Shown: positions 11,806 through 22,513, counted from the first letter of the stretch. The stretch: DNA of 64,000 nucleotides from Cylindrotheca closterium (GCA_933822405.4 CAKOGP040001668.1:248001-312000); one strand, 5' to 3'. The notes: a model not told the origin generated them from the letters alone. A program made the numbers and translations.

Positions 11806-12897
11806 ATGAGATTCAGCAGCAGCAGCAGAATTCTTTTCTGCCTCGCCATTGTCATAATCATTGATTATCAGAATGTAAATGTCCATGGCTTTGTTAGTTC
11901 TGTGGATCCTCGTTGCAGGAGACCAACGGCAGTTGTGAGATTTGTCGTGCAAGACAACAAGTCTTCTGCTCAAAGAACGACGCACGACAATTCCAATCAG
12001 CAGAAGCAAGAGCAGCTTCCACTTGGGCCTCCCAACTATCTATCCTCTCTTCCAGTTGACAAGAATAATGGTGCTAAACTGTTTCGATATGATAACTTTG
12101 GTGTCAAGCAGGAGTTTGAAGTCTTTCATCTTTCCAACACACCCGAAATATTTCTGTTGAGAAATTATATTTCCACTCTAGAACGATATACAATCCAATG
12201 GAATGGACGAAACCATCCCAAAGAAGCAACCGTGTACGATAGCAATGACGCGACATCCAAGACTAGTGGCCGATCCAGGTCCAACGTCTCGTGGTTGCCC
12301 CCCTGGGCCGCCAATGGGATACCCCTGACACTGGCACGCTGTTCGGCACAATTGCTCTTGTCGCCCGAATTGAAGGGATGCAACTCCAGAGGAGCAATGG
12401 CGCTTTGCGAACCCATGCAATTGGTGCACTACGATTCCAAAGGGGAATTCATTCTGCATCACGATGCCATGGGACGAGCCGTGACGGTGTTGTCCTACCT
12501 GAATGGAGTTGGTGGTACCTGGTTTCCCCTGGCCAACTTGGACAGAAAGTATGGACCTATTCCTCGAAACAAGCTGGATACCTTGCAGATGATCGAAGAA
12601 CTTGATCTAAAACCTGGAAAAGATGGGTTGCTCTTGGCAACGGCGGGACATCATGATGGTCTAGAGGAGGAATACGATAATGATTGCATTGTACATATAC
12701 ACCCAGGAGATACAGTGGCATTCTACAATTACAATGGACCAAACAACCAAGTCACGAATGACGAATCCAGGGATCTATGCGACGTTGACTGGAGTGCGAT
12801 TCATGCAGCCTTGCCGGCCAAGGAAGAAAAGTTTATAGCGACGCTCTGGTATCAGGGGGGTCCTCTAATCAGGCGCCCAGAGAGTAGTGACGGATAA
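11806..12897 (+). CDS. Prolyl 4-hydroxylase-like 2-oxoglutarate/Fe(II) oxygenase
   Basis: 363-residue single-exon protein. The C-terminal half fits the P4H catalytic fold. A VHYDSKGEFILHHD motif supplies the H218-x-D220 iron ligands. IHAALPAKEEKFIATLW supplies the distal His333 and Lys342, which would bind 2-oxoglutarate. Family enzymes hydroxylate peptidyl proline in the secretory pathway. The N-terminus is a hydrophobic signal (about residues 8-28) followed by HGFVSS and a Ser/Arg-rich stretch. This resembles a bipartite plastid presequence with Gly-Phe at the usual Ala-Phe site, but a plain ER signal is equally possible. The substrate cannot be told from sequence. Confidence 0.85.
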   Translation: MRFSSSSRILFCLAIVIIIDYQNVNVHGFVSSVDPRCRRPTAVVRFVVQDNKSSAQRTTHDNSNQQKQEQLPLGPPNYLSSLPVDKNNGAKLFRYDNFGVKQEFEVFHLSNTPEIFLLRNYISTLERYTIQWNGRNHPKEATVYDSNDATSKTSGRSRSNVSWLPPWAANGIPLTLARCSAQLLLSPELKGCNSRGAMALCEPMQLVHYDSKGEFILHHDAMGRAVTVLSYLNGVGGTWFPLANLDRKYGPIPRNKLDTLQMIEELDLKPGKDGLLLATAGHHDGLEEEYDNDCIVHIHPGDTVAFYNYNGPNNQVTNDESRDLCDVDWSAIHAALPAKEEKFIATLWYQGGPLIRRPESSDG

Positions 12898-13011
12898 AAT
12901 AATATACAGTAATTCATGTCGCAATTGGTTTTCAATATACTTACCCGGTAGTTACCAACCTTGGCAACTGCCGAAATATTGGTAGGTAGGTACAGTAGGA
13001 TAGGATAGCCG

Positions 13012-14577
13012 ATGACGGGCAGACGTTGGATACAGATTTGGAACCCGCCATACCGTTATCTTCACAACAAGATCACACATTATCTGGATGGTGCTGTGGC
13101 AACCACAGAAGTCATGGCCTTTCGATACAAGGGTCAAAGTCGGGACAAAGTTCCTCATAGCGTCAGTCATGTGATCGTTGATACCATTGTGTGGGAAATT
13201 CCCGACAATGCGTTTAGTGGTTGTGATTCGCTGGCTCTATTGGAATTACCGGTGGGTCTGCAAACCATTGGGGAATATGCACTGGCCTATTGCGATTCCT
13301 TGTTGAAACTTATACTACCGGCTACAGTCCATACCATATTTGGACATGCTTTTGATAATTGTCGATCACTGAGGGAAGTAGAAATTGCACCCAGCAGTCA
13401 TTTGAAGCATTTGGGTCCAGAAGTCTTTCGGAGCTGCCATTCGTTGCAGGAAGTGGATCTTCCCGAGGGCATTACGGCGCTTTCGGCTGGGATCTTTTCG
13501 GATTGTCGGTCATTGACAAAAATAAGGATTCCATCGACGGTGGAAGTCGTTGATGATGATGCCTTTCGAGAATGTCTAAGCCTATTGCTAGTCACTTTTG
13601 GAAATCGATTGGTGCAGATTGGGACGGGCGCCTTTTATTCTTGCACCTCCTTGATGAACGTCAAGATTCCATCTTCGGTAAAGACGATCGATGACGGTGC
13701 TTTTGAGGCATGTGGTCACCTTATATCCATTGAAATTGACGACGGTTTGAGTGAGATTGGAAATGGTGTGTTCAATCAATGCCACAGCTTGATGAATGTT
13801 GCCATTCCTCAATCTACCAAATGGTCTGCTGATGGGACCCTTCTAGGTTGTGGTCAAATCTCTGACTATTATCCAACAATGGAAATGTTACAACAGAGAT
13901 ACGGCCATGACATGCTCATTCATGAGCTGTGTTACAAACAGGCACATCATCCGGAACGCTCGAGTATGGAACGTCTGAAAAAGCTAAAGGAAGACCAAGG
14001 TGGACTATCATCACTATCCAGCCAAACTCATGCCGATACCATGGGAATGAATCCATTCCATATCTTGTCCATCTCCACCAAACCCAATCTTTCTCTCTTT
14101 TCGGAACTCTTGCATATTCTACCTAAACGTTTGGTTCAAGCACCCAATGTGAACGGGCAATCTCCGTTACAATTACTCAAAGACAACCATGCCTTTGGGA
14201 GTGCTGCTTTGATTCGATTTATACTAGAAGTCACCATCTTAGAACCATCCAGATGGTTTGGGCTGGAAGCTTGGCGAAAGGACCTTTCTTCGGCTGTACA
14301 ACGAACTTTCAAGACCAACACATTGGAACAAGTATCCAGTCGAGGCCGTCGAATCACTCAAATTCAAACGAAATATTTCAAGTACGAACGACTAGAGACT
14401 ACTTCTCTTCTGGAACAAGCAGTCTGGAAGAGCACCATGTCTCGTCAGAAGCGATCCTCCAGGACGAGGAAATTACCCAAGGTAAACAGCGATTCTCGGT
14501 TAGCTGCACGAATGAGCAGTGGGGCACAAGTGATCATTCCGAATGTCAATTTGTTTCTGGGGAAACCACAATTTTGA
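13012..14577 (+). CDS. BspA-type leucine-rich repeat (LRR_5) protein
   Basis: 521 residues, one exon. About nine repeats of roughly 23 residues lie between residues 45 and 285, with the pattern C.SL..V.IP..V..I...AF..C; examples are EIPDNAFSGCDSLALLELP and KIRIPSTVEVVDDDAF. This is the BspA/LRR_5 type, which is widely expanded in diatoms. No signal peptide or membrane span is seen, so it is probably intracellular. The C-terminal part (about 340-440) has helical segments with NVNGQSPLQLL, which resembles an ankyrin-like unit. The tail is basic. Function is unknown; protein-protein binding is likely. Confidence 0.85.
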   Translation: MTGRRWIQIWNPPYRYLHNKITHYLDGAVATTEVMAFRYKGQSRDKVPHSVSHVIVDTIVWEIPDNAFSGCDSLALLELPVGLQTIGEYALAYCDSLLKLILPATVHTIFGHAFDNCRSLREVEIAPSSHLKHLGPEVFRSCHSLQEVDLPEGITALSAGIFSDCRSLTKIRIPSTVEVVDDDAFRECLSLLLVTFGNRLVQIGTGAFYSCTSLMNVKIPSSVKTIDDGAFEACGHLISIEIDDGLSEIGNGVFNQCHSLMNVAIPQSTKWSADGTLLGCGQISDYYPTMEMLQQRYGHDMLIHELCYKQAHHPERSSMERLKKLKEDQGGLSSLSSQTHADTMGMNPFHILSISTKPNLSLFSELLHILPKRLVQAPNVNGQSPLQLLKDNHAFGSAALIRFILEVTILEPSRWFGLEAWRKDLSSAVQRTFKTNTLEQVSSRGRRITQIQTKYFKYERLETTSLLEQAVWKSTMSRQKRSSRTRKLPKVNSDSRLAARMSSGAQVIIPNVNLFLGKPQF

Positions 14578-14661
14578 AACCAACACATCGTTCCAAAGAG
14601 CTAATGTAGCATACAATGTATATTATATTATAGTAGCATTTGCATTATTTTTTAATAATGT

Positions 14662-16152
14662 TTAGCTTTCCTCAGCAAGCACTTTCTTGTCTCCTCGTAG
14701 CATATCTTGCAATTTGCCGGTTTCTTGCAAGGCTGCCAATCCTGGATTCCCGGAAAAGATGCCACCAATGTGTTGTCCATTGATGAAAACGTGCGGCAAG
14801 CTACTTTGTCCCGTCAACTCAAGCAATGCAGCGCGAGTGGTGCTGGCCTCTTTGCCCAGCAAGAACCATTCTGGTCCGACTTCAATCTGTTTTACATCAT
14901 TGGTACTAGTACATCCCGCATCCTTCAGCAACGCCATGGTTTGGCTGGAAAAGGGAGATAGGCCGTAAGTGTACACGGTCACCTTATTTTCGGTAATCGT
15001 TGATTGAATTTCTTGTTTGGCAGCTTCCAAGTCGGCACCGTCTGCGCCCAAGGCTTTGGCTTGGAGTTTGTTTTCCAATGCAAAGAGTGGTCCTAATAGG
15101 GACATGAATTTGCCAGCAGGTTTGAGGATGCCCCGTCCTTTCGAATTTTGTTTTTTGGCATCACTATAATCCAGTAGCCCCAATGGATTTTTTGCAATAT
15201 CTTCACCAATGTAGGGTGCCAGAAAAGTCAGCGGCCGAGGCATGGTTTCAGAATACGTCAAGACTCCTCTGTGCTTGTATTCATACAAGACTTCGCCGCT
15301 CTCATTGTCCAACAAATAGGTAGCTCCTCGTTGATCAATGGTTGCGGAGTTGGACACATAGGTATCCCACTTTGTAAGGACTTCTACCATATTCTTCAGT
15401 CTGACTGTTGCCAACTCTACTGGTCGTTGGTAACCTCGTTCGTCTTGCCACCATTGACTGTATTTTAGAGGACCTAATTTCACTGGTCCCACACCAGGTC
15501 CAATCGTGACAAATCCAGCGGTTACGACGTCATCCTCGGCAAAGCGTTCGGGTGCTGAAAAGTCTCCAAAGTATCCTCTCAAGATTTCTGGCAACGTGCC
15601 TGGTGCTCCAATTCCCGCACACATGGCCAAGTAATTGAGCCAAGCTCTGGCCGCTGGTCGAAGATTATTACTTTCGTCGGTTGGAGCTCCACCGGGCAAT
15701 TGATTGAGAGCAAACTTGAGGAAACCATCCGAGACGCCCTCTGGGAGATCCCAATCGGGACCTTTGTTCAATTTTAACTGCTGGTGCAAACTAGCATCGG
15801 GATCCACAAAGAGTTGTTCCATGGGAAGGCCCGAAAACTGAGAAAATGCCGATGCGCATTGTTGGTTGCCTATTCCCACTACCGAAAGCCTAATCCCAGC
15901 CTTGGTCAAGTCATCTTGCACTGCCACCAATTGCTCGCAAAATTCACTCGAATCGAACTCTCCCAGTTGGGGGAGCAACACCACCAAGGATTTGGACGAT
16001 TTTCCATCCACACCACCAGGCAATATCGAGCAGGGCTCTCCTGTTTTGGAATTCAAGACTTGGGCATTTTGAATGGTTTCAAAAGTCGGTGACACCAATG
16101 CTGAAATTGTGGTCAGTGATACTGTGACGAGAAGAAGTATAGAACGCCACAT
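14662..16152 (-). CDS. Plastid-type peroxiredoxin-like (AhpC/TSA_2) and glutaredoxin-like fusion
   Basis: 496 residues from the ATG at 16152; the open frame extends upstream without support. The N-terminus [22 protein letters not shown] looks like a signal peptide followed by a plastid transit start. Residues about 55-260 resemble the thioredoxin-fold AhpC/TSA_2 proteins of algae and cyanobacteria ([24 protein letters not shown] and the [20 protein letters not shown] block). The C-terminal 100 residues have a glutaredoxin layout ([13 protein letters not shown]...[13 protein letters not shown]). The Grx active site, usually CPYC or CGFS, reads Ser-Pro-Phe-Ser, so both cysteines are missing. 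In the Prx-like part the usual CxxC appears as SxxC (S69, C72; my alignment). The LPHVFI and GG glutathione-site motifs remain. The protein may bind glutathione without ordinary redox catalysis (inference). Confidence 0.8.
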   Translation of the reverse strand: MWRSILLLVTVSLTTISALVSPTFETIQNAQVLNSKTGEPCSILPGGVDGKSSKSLVVLLPQLGEFDSSEFCEQLVAVQDDLTKAGIRLSVVGIGNQQCASAFSQFSGLPMEQLFVDPDASLHQQLKLNKGPDWDLPEGVSDGFLKFALNQLPGGAPTDESNNLRPAARAWLNYLAMCAGIGAPGTLPEILRGYFGDFSAPERFAEDDVVTAGFVTIGPGVGPVKLGPLKYSQWWQDERGYQRPVELATVRLKNMVEVLTKWDTYVSNSATIDQRGATYLLDNESGEVLYEYKHRGVLTYSETMPRPLTFLAPYIGEDIAKNPLGLLDYSDAKKQNSKGRGILKPAGKFMSLLGPLFALENKLQAKALGADGADLEAAKQEIQSTITENKVTVYTYGLSPFSSQTMALLKDAGCTSTNDVKQIEVGPEWFLLGKEASTTRAALLELTGQSSLPHVFINGQHIGGIFSGNPGLAALQETGKLQDMLRGDKKVLAEES

Positions 16153-16565
16153 TCGAAAGATCTTATTTTGAGTGAGGTGATGTGATGATGTGTGATGGAT
16201 CGAAAAAATAAAACGAATGACGCACACACGCACACATACTGTACATCGCGAAAGTTTCAAAACTTGCTCGCGCGGGCGCATAGAAACCCACGCTGCCAGC
16301 GCGGCATGTGTAGTACTGTAGATGCAAGCAACGTCAGCCTCGCTCGCGTTCAGTCATATCAATCGCAAATTTCTCCTCCAATGCGAGAAACGAGAGACTA
16401 CCACGACAACACCACATGCAGCAACGGTCATATCCATCACGTCAACGTCATCTAACTCTACCATTAGAAGGAATTTGAAGCTTCTAGCTCTACAATAAGA
16501 CAACAGATACATCTCTTTGCCATTGACAAGCTTTGTGTATTAAATAAATTGGGGAATTGCCAATC
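16153..16565. promoter_or_regulatory. Divergent intergenic region, Prx-Grx fusion / coiled-coil protein
   Basis: 413 bp between opposite starts, holding a short CA-rich run near 16220-16240. No other gene is seen. Confidence 0.4.
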
Positions 16566-19500
16566 ATGTTTGGAGGCTTGGAACTCAAAGGAACGGATTC
16601 CAAAGACAGCAGTGATGTTGCATCGTCTTCCGCTGCTCCCGCCCCAGCGCCCGCTGCTTCTAGTGGATTTGGATTCATGAATCCTGCAGCTTCTGCTATG
16701 GAGGAATCTGCCCCAGCTGCAGTTCAAGCACCACCGGCACCTTCCAGTGCGTTTTCCTTTCTAAATCCCGAACCAATAGCTGCTCCTGAATCAACTCCTG
16801 CACCGGCACCTGAACCAGCTCCAGCAGCCTCTTCAGGGTTTGATTTCTTGATGAGTACTACCGCAACAACGCCTGCTCCAGCACCGGAAAAAATAGCAGC
16901 ACCAGAACCAGCTTCTGGAGCGGATTCAGATTCAGCATCAGCCTTTAGCTTTTTAATGTCCACGACGGCGACGGATGCACCAGCACAAGCTCCGGAACCA
17001 GCTCCTGCAGCGTCATCATCTGGATTCGATTTCTTGATGAGCACTACAGCGACAGCTCCTGCCCCGTCACCTGAACCTACACCAGTGGAAACGGAAGAGG
17101 CTCCTCCAGCACCATTGGATTTTGGATCTAGCACGCCAACCGTCAGCACTAGTAGTTTTGGTTCAGCACCATCAGCAGCAGCAGAACCAGCCCCATCATT
17201 GATGGATATGAGTTCGCCGCCACCGGCAGCATCAGGGTCGACATCATCTGCGTTGCCAGCCGGTGCCGGTATTAGCTTTGGAGTGGCAGCCAAACGTGGT
17301 GGCGTCAAGAAGAAAAAGACACGAGCCGCTCGTGTCGGCATGGGATCGGCAGCCGTCACACCCAGTAGTCCGCCCAAACGGCCACAACCAGCACCAACTC
17401 CTGCTCCTGCAACACTCGAGCGGCAGAATTCGGCCCGAGACGAAGCCGAAGAAGCGGCCAAACGTGCCGAAGAGTTCATGTCCCAAAAGGCAGTCGAAGC
17501 CGCTCAAGAAGCACCACCTGAAATTACCACAGCCCCGTCCACAGATTCTGTTTTGCAAGCAGCTGAAAAGGCTGCCAAAGAAGCCAAAGTCTTGTCCAGA
17601 CAACAGCAATCCCAACAAAAACAAAAGGGAGGTTTCATGGGCACCTTTTTCAAGGGTTTTGGTGGAAACAACCAACAGCATCCACCACCACAGCCAGTCA
17701 AGCGAGGCTCGTCGCGTGGGTCTGCGTCTTCACAAAAGTCTACTGCGAGTGTGGATCGATTGGCCAACAAACAAAAGGATATGAAACGGGCCATGGCAGA
17801 ACGGGAAATCCAACTCCAAAAGCAATCATCGCAACAACAACTACAACAATCCAAGCCAGAGGACGAGCCAACGCCAATGCAAGACGCGGAGGATGACGCA
17901 GAGGAGGAACAGGAGGAAGAGGTTGTGGTATCGACCAGAGTTCCTAGCTACTCACCAGAGCCTCCTACTACTGCGGATACTAGTAGTAGTAGTCGTAATC
18001 CAATATCGTCGCACTTTGAACCGGTCAAACCACCCACCATTGTGGTTCAAGAATTCAAGCCTGCGGCAGTGCCTCGCAAAACGAGGAGTGCAGAAGAAAC
18101 GTTTGAAGAATACCAAGCACTCTTTGCTCAATCTGTTCACAAGGCCATGGGACAAGTGGGTAATGTTCGTAGTACCCAAAAAATGCTTCTAGAGGAACGT
18201 CATTTGGCCATGGCCAAGCTTAATTTGAGCGAACAACAAATCAAACAAGTCGAAACTCAATTGCAAGTGGCCGTCGATCAGGAGGATTACGAATTGGCGG
18301 ATCAATTGGGACAAGTGGCAGATGCTCACAAGCGGGAAAAGGAAGAAGTCTCCATGATGTTGGATGCCAATGTTAAGGCCTTGGAACATTTGGATTCTCA
18401 AAAGCACTTGGTGGTCCAGGGGGTGGCTACTTGCTTTTCCAATTTGGCTTTGAGGTTGACAGAACTAAAAGAAAAGGAATCGTCCAAGGATCATCATTCC
18501 AACGATTCGGACACTTTTCGGCAATTTGAAGCCATTTCCAAACAGTTGTCTGTTGAAAAAGATAGACTGCAACAGGATGCTAAACATTTGGAACGAGATG
18601 AACAGTTGCTGGCAGAAGAACGCAAGGATTTGGAGGCGGCCATTTCCGAACAATCCGGTGTCTTGGAAGAGCAACGTGACGACGTCAAGGAAAAGTTGGT
18701 AGGGGTGGAAGCGGAAATTGAAGAGCTCCGAAAACAATTGGAAATAAAACAAAAGATTGCGGCGGGACTTCGAACAGAAATGCACGGATTTGAAGATTCC
18801 ATTGATAGGGTCCGCGTCAAGTTTTCACGACAATTGAACAGGGTCGACAAGAAGGAACGGGCCTTACAAGAGAACCGCAATGAATTTGAAGCGGAAGAAC
18901 AAGCCTTTGAACGGCAGAAGACAGCCCACGAAATGCAAGTCCAATCGCATTCGGAAGCCATGGTGGCTCATGACAGTTTGATGAAACAATTGGAATCCGA
19001 ATTGAAGTTTACCAAGGAATTTGCCGAAATGATTCCAGACAAGGTAGGCTTCCTGGAAGAATCCCCCAAGGGCGAAACGTCGGAGGACGACGACGGTGGC
19101 GACTTGGCGTCATTGCAAGCCGATGTGGTCAAGTGTGAGGCTGCTGCTAGCGAGGCCAAGATTATTTTGAAGGCGGCCAATGCCACCATTGCCAATCTTG
19201 AGTCGGAACTTGCCTTGCTAGCTGCCAAGATTCCGCAATTGGAGGCCACCAAGAAGAGAGCGGCAGCCTCCCGTGATTTTAAGGCAGCCAGCAAGGCGTC
19301 GAAGGAGATCAAGGACGCCACGGGTCGAATGAAGGATTGTCAAGAAGAATTATTGGGCGACGCAGCTAATCGCAAGACTACGGCCGAAGAAGAGGCAGTG
19401 AGATTGAATGCTGAATTGGAAAAGACACGCAAGATTGCCGAAGAAAAAGAAAAGGTTTCAGCCCAAACCAAAATGGAGGTTTTGGCGAAAAAGATTGAAC

Positions 19501-20330
19501 AACTCAAAGCGGTTCAGTCGAAAATGTGTGGGGAAACGACGTCGTCAGAAAACAGTGTTCGTGGTGTGGGTGCCCTTGTATTGGAGGGTCAGATCAATTC
19601 GCTGAAAGCAGAGGGAGAGTCACTAGGACAAAAATATGGCGGCTGGAGGATACTGATTGGAGAAGGGGAAGAAGATGTAGTAGATACCGATGTTGAAGTT
19701 CCAGAGGAAGGTGATACGGAGGCTAAACCAGCTGTGGACGATGGCCTCACAAGTCGTGAACGCATACTGAAGGTTCGCGAACTCTTGGAACGCATATCTG
19801 ACGCCGAAGTGTCCTTGGAAGCTGCCGCAGCGCGGGAAGACTTTGACGAGGCTGCTGTCTTGCACGATGTTTTCCAGAATTTGCAATCTGAATTGGAGAA
19901 GATTGATTTGACGGAGGAGGAAATGGAAATCGCCATGGGGGGTGGTGAGCTCCCTCCGGAAGAAGAAAAGCCAAGCGAAGAAGAACCAGCCGAGGAAGAA
20001 GCGGCTACAGAAGAAGGCGAAACCGAAGCTACAGAGCCAGCTGCGGAGGAAATAGCTACAGAAGAAGGCGAAGACCAAGCTTCAGAGACACCTGTCAATG
20101 ATGAAGCTGATGTTGAAGAAAAGAAAGATGAAGAGGCACCGGAAGAGGACGATGGCAATACTGTCGAAGTAGAGGCAGATGCCAAGGAACAAGAACCAGA
20201 CTTGGCAGAAGAAGCAAGAAGTGAAGTGGGGAATACAGGCTCCATGGACGAAGAAGTGTTGCAGGACGACGAGGAAAACATGGACAAAACCCCAGTGTTG
20301 CAGGATGAAGAGGCAACACTGGATGCATAA
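16566..20330 (+). CDS. Long coiled-coil protein with F-x-F-[L/M] repeats and UVR-like motifs
   Basis: 1,254 residues, one exon, from the first ATG (16566). The N-terminal 250 residues are Pro/Ala/Glu/Ser-rich. They carry at least five short repeats of the type SGFGFM, SAFSFLN, SGFDFLMSTTAT and SAFSFLMSTTAT, the kind of linear motif used for binding adaptors. Next come a basic KKKKTRAARVGMG patch, a Gln/Lys segment, and a long coiled coil (about residues 500-980). Two UVR-like helices are visible: ..VDQEDYELADQLGQVADAHKRE.. at about 566-600 and ..AAAREDFDEAAVLHDVFQNLQ.. at about 1080-1115. The tail (about 1125-1254) is strongly acidic. No membrane span is seen. Function is unknown; a scaffold in membrane traffic or the cytoskeleton is a guess. 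Confidence 0.8.
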   Translation: MFGGLELKGTDSKDSSDVASSSAAPAPAPAASSGFGFMNPAASAMEESAPAAVQAPPAPSSAFSFLNPEPIAAPESTPAPAPEPAPAASSGFDFLMSTTATTPAPAPEKIAAPEPASGADSDSASAFSFLMSTTATDAPAQAPEPAPAASSSGFDFLMSTTATAPAPSPEPTPVETEEAPPAPLDFGSSTPTVSTSSFGSAPSAAAEPAPSLMDMSSPPPAASGSTSSALPAGAGISFGVAAKRGGVKKKKTRAARVGMGSAAVTPSSPPKRPQPAPTPAPATLERQNSARDEAEEAAKRAEEFMSQKAVEAAQEAPPEITTAPSTDSVLQAAEKAAKEAKVLSRQQQSQQKQKGGFMGTFFKGFGGNNQQHPPPQPVKRGSSRGSASSQKSTASVDRLANKQKDMKRAMAEREIQLQKQSSQQQLQQSKPEDEPTPMQDAEDDAEEEQEEEVVVSTRVPSYSPEPPTTADTSSSSRNPISSHFEPVKPPTIVVQEFKPAAVPRKTRSAEETFEEYQALFAQSVHKAMGQVGNVRSTQKMLLEERHLAMAKLNLSEQQIKQVETQLQVAVDQEDYELADQLGQVADAHKREKEEVSMMLDANVKALEHLDSQKHLVVQGVATCFSNLALRLTELKEKESSKDHHSNDSDTFRQFEAISKQLSVEKDRLQQDAKHLERDEQLLAEERKDLEAAISEQSGVLEEQRDDVKEKLVGVEAEIEELRKQLEIKQKIAAGLRTEMHGFEDSIDRVRVKFSRQLNRVDKKERALQENRNEFEAEEQAFERQKTAHEMQVQSHSEAMVAHDSLMKQLESELKFTKEFAEMIPDKVGFLEESPKGETSEDDDGGDLASLQADVVKCEAAASEAKIILKAANATIANLESELALLAAKIPQLEATKKRAAASRDFKAASKASKEIKDATGRMKDCQEELLGDAANRKTTAEEEAVRLNAELEKTRKIAEEKEKVSAQTKMEVLAKKIEQLKAVQSKMCGETTSSENSVRGVGALVLEGQINSLKAEGESLGQKYGGWRILIGEGEEDVVDTDVEVPEEGDTEAKPAVDDGLTSRERILKVRELLERISDAEVSLEAAAAREDFDEAAVLHDVFQNLQSELEKIDLTEEEMEIAMGGGELPPEEEKPSEEEPAEEEAATEEGETEATEPAAEEIATEEGEDQASETPVNDEADVEEKKDEEAPEEDDGNTVEVEADAKEQEPDLAEEARSEVGNTGSMDEEVLQDDEENMDKTPVLQDEEATLDA

Positions 20331-21433
20331 TGGATTGATGAAAATTGGATCAAACACCAGTACACGATTGCTAACTATAGTGCTAATGCTGAAATATTTC
20401 TATTGCGTATGGGAAGTCTAGGACAAAATATATTGCTTCTTTTTACCTTTTCTACCCTACCGGTATCAGACACAGTAGCCGACTGGCTCCTTCCCTTGTG
20501 TGCTGACGCATTAGGGTCGCAAAGGGACCCGGAGACTTGCTTGCCTACTAGGCACTATTCCGAACGGATAGAGACGACAGAGCCCAGAAGTGGTGATGAA
20601 GGAGGGAAAGAAATTTTGACATAGTTTTGTCAACAAACATAGCAATCGGACAAATGTCCACAGGCTGAGCCGTCATTAACACGGCGGCTCTTAACAAATC
20701 CGTAGAACGAGGAGCAGGGGCGCCAATGTGACTGAATTGATGTATCTATGCCCATTAGCAGTGCCTTCTTCGGAAGATTTCGGCTCGAAAACATTGAGAA
20801 CGATCAATCATCATGACTCAATGCAACATGCTCTTGGCTAGAACAGTCTCCTTGCGTTTGATTGATTGATTTGAAGGCTTCAGGCTCAACTTCGAGCAAA
20901 TAATGGAAAGGTGGTGGTTCAGCTGTATCTCACCCTCAAGATGATCTCACGTTCCAAAATCGTCAGTGTTGACATTGGTACTTCCAAGCATTTTTATTGA
21001 TTGAATGACGTCCCTAACTCATGCTGATATCGGCAAGTCGGCACACTGCCTTTGCAGCTCGTCCTGTTTGAAGACGGTATGTCAGCTTGGAATCTAAGCA
21101 AGTCACAACTTGTTTCTGTGCAGCAGATGTCGATATCAACTTGTTAAACAACGACGTTGGGAAGAAAATGGTACGAATTGTGCATAGCTTACCTTAGCAG
21201 CAAAGTAGGAGCACACCCTTCACGGTGGATATTCTTCCTTCGGTTCATGACATGTCGGGGGGAGTTCATGACTGCTACTACTAGATACGCACAGGACAGT
21301 AGAATAGGAATGGAATTGTTGGGATGGAATGGTCGACGTCGCTATGATGTGATGGATTTTGGCATGTTTTGAAGCTGCTCTTGAGCATTTGGGTCGCTGT
21401 GGTATTTATTTATCCTGCTATTATGAACGAAGA
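20331..21433. other. Intergenic, no convincing gene
   Basis: 1.1 kb. A 71-codon ATG frame at 20409-20624 has a hydrophobic start, but no family match and no support. Small frames elsewhere lack ATG starts. The frame of the next gene stays open upstream to about 21359 without an ATG, so a spliced 5' exon in this stretch cannot be excluded. No RNA gene was recognised. Confidence 0.4.
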
Positions 21434-22513
21434 ATGAATGTCGCTTCTCTGGCGGACGACCGGCGTACAATCCAAGAACATTTTGAGAGTCGCATGCGCG
21501 AAGCAGAATATAACAGCTGTTTTTTGCATATGGAAGTGACCAAAACAAGAGCAGATCAATATTTGGGCGTCGTCTGTCACCTGTTTAGCCCAGCGACGAA
21601 CGAACAATACTTATATGACTGGGTTTATCCACACCTCAGAACTAATTTTCAATGCATGAATGTGACACAAGTTGCTAGATACACCAAGGGACCGCAAGAG
21701 ACAGCAGAAGAAACAGCTATGATCTTTATAAATGACAAGCATATCCTTTTAGGAAGAGGAAAAGGTCCAAATGGACACCCAGGAAACATTCGTATGAGAC
21801 GGATCGTCGACAAGTACCGAACTCAGTACCATGAGGTCGAACGTACGGAAAAGCGTCTTGTGGTGAGGAAAGTACACGACGAGGTGATAAGTGGCGGAAC
21901 TAAGTTTCTGAAACGATCCGAGACAGAAGATGGATGGGAGGAAGTTACTGTCAATATTGCGTTGGAAAAGGTTGGACATTCACTGAGATGTTTCAAGCGC
22001 CGGAGCAAGGGTCGAGGTGTAAATCGTTCCAATCCAGTCACAAGCCGAAACGAGTCATCTGTACCAAGTGAAATTACTGCAACTCTCAATGCCACTTCAC
22101 CGCCGAGAATGAGGAGCTCACAAGGAGTTGGGCAGGATCGTATGCCTGGACTGCAATATGTCCCAGGAATGACCAGCACGATGACGTCTACGCCTACCGA
22201 AGCGGGGTTGTTTCCGAGTGTTCCTCTTTTGAGGAATGGATCTGTGAGATTCGGCGTTTCTTCTTTATTGCCAAACCAATCATCTTCGTTGGATGCATAT
22301 CTGAGAGGGATGGAGAGGAACCGATTGCTTTCCGAGCTGGTTGTGGCTAGAACAGTACACCTACCAGCACTTTCGGGCACCTTGAGTGATGCTTTCTCGT
22401 CACGACAATTGTACGGCGTAATGGAGCAGGAGCAACAAATTCGTCAGTTACTCTTGCGGCAGCATTTCATGGCAAGCCAAAATAGAGAGCTACCGCCCTG
22501 GTATTCAGGATAG
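21434..22513 (+). CDS. DUF6824-domain protein
   Basis: 359 residues from the first ATG in the frame (21434); the frame is open further upstream but only from a TTG. Residues about 98-187 carry the DUF6824 pattern: HILLGRGKGPNGHPGNIR, then VDKYRTQY, then a basic helix, a GGTKFL turn and a final ALEKVGHSLRCFKRR. The family is expanded in diatoms and other stramenopiles. Its charged compact form suggests nucleic-acid or nuclear interactions, but no function is established to my knowledge. The C-terminal 170 residues are Ser/Thr/Met-rich and disordered in appearance, ending in a Gln/His-containing helix. Confidence 0.75.
   Translation: MNVASLADDRRTIQEHFESRMREAEYNSCFLHMEVTKTRADQYLGVVCHLFSPATNEQYLYDWVYPHLRTNFQCMNVTQVARYTKGPQETAEETAMIFINDKHILLGRGKGPNGHPGNIRMRRIVDKYRTQYHEVERTEKRLVVRKVHDEVISGGTKFLKRSETEDGWEEVTVNIALEKVGHSLRCFKRRSKGRGVNRSNPVTSRNESSVPSEITATLNATSPPRMRSSQGVGQDRMPGLQYVPGMTSTMTSTPTEAGLFPSVPLLRNGSVRFGVSSLLPNQSSSLDAYLRGMERNRLLSELVVARTVHLPALSGTLSDAFSSRQLYGVMEQEQQIRQLLLRQHFMASQNRELPPWYSG

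Noticed and set aside
16724..20365. Several long minus-strand frames under the coiled-coil gene
   Set aside because: Shadows of Ala/Glu/Pro-rich coding sequence; composition is just the reverse of the real frame.
20409..20624. Possible 71-residue gene downstream of the coiled-coil gene
   Set aside because: ATG to stop is present, but it lies in the likely 3' UTR, has no homologue known to me and no coding evidence.
20640..20800. Possible snRNA in the gap after the coiled-coil gene
   Set aside because: A GTGCCTTCTTCGG stretch recalls U6, but the conserved internal U6 sequence is missing.
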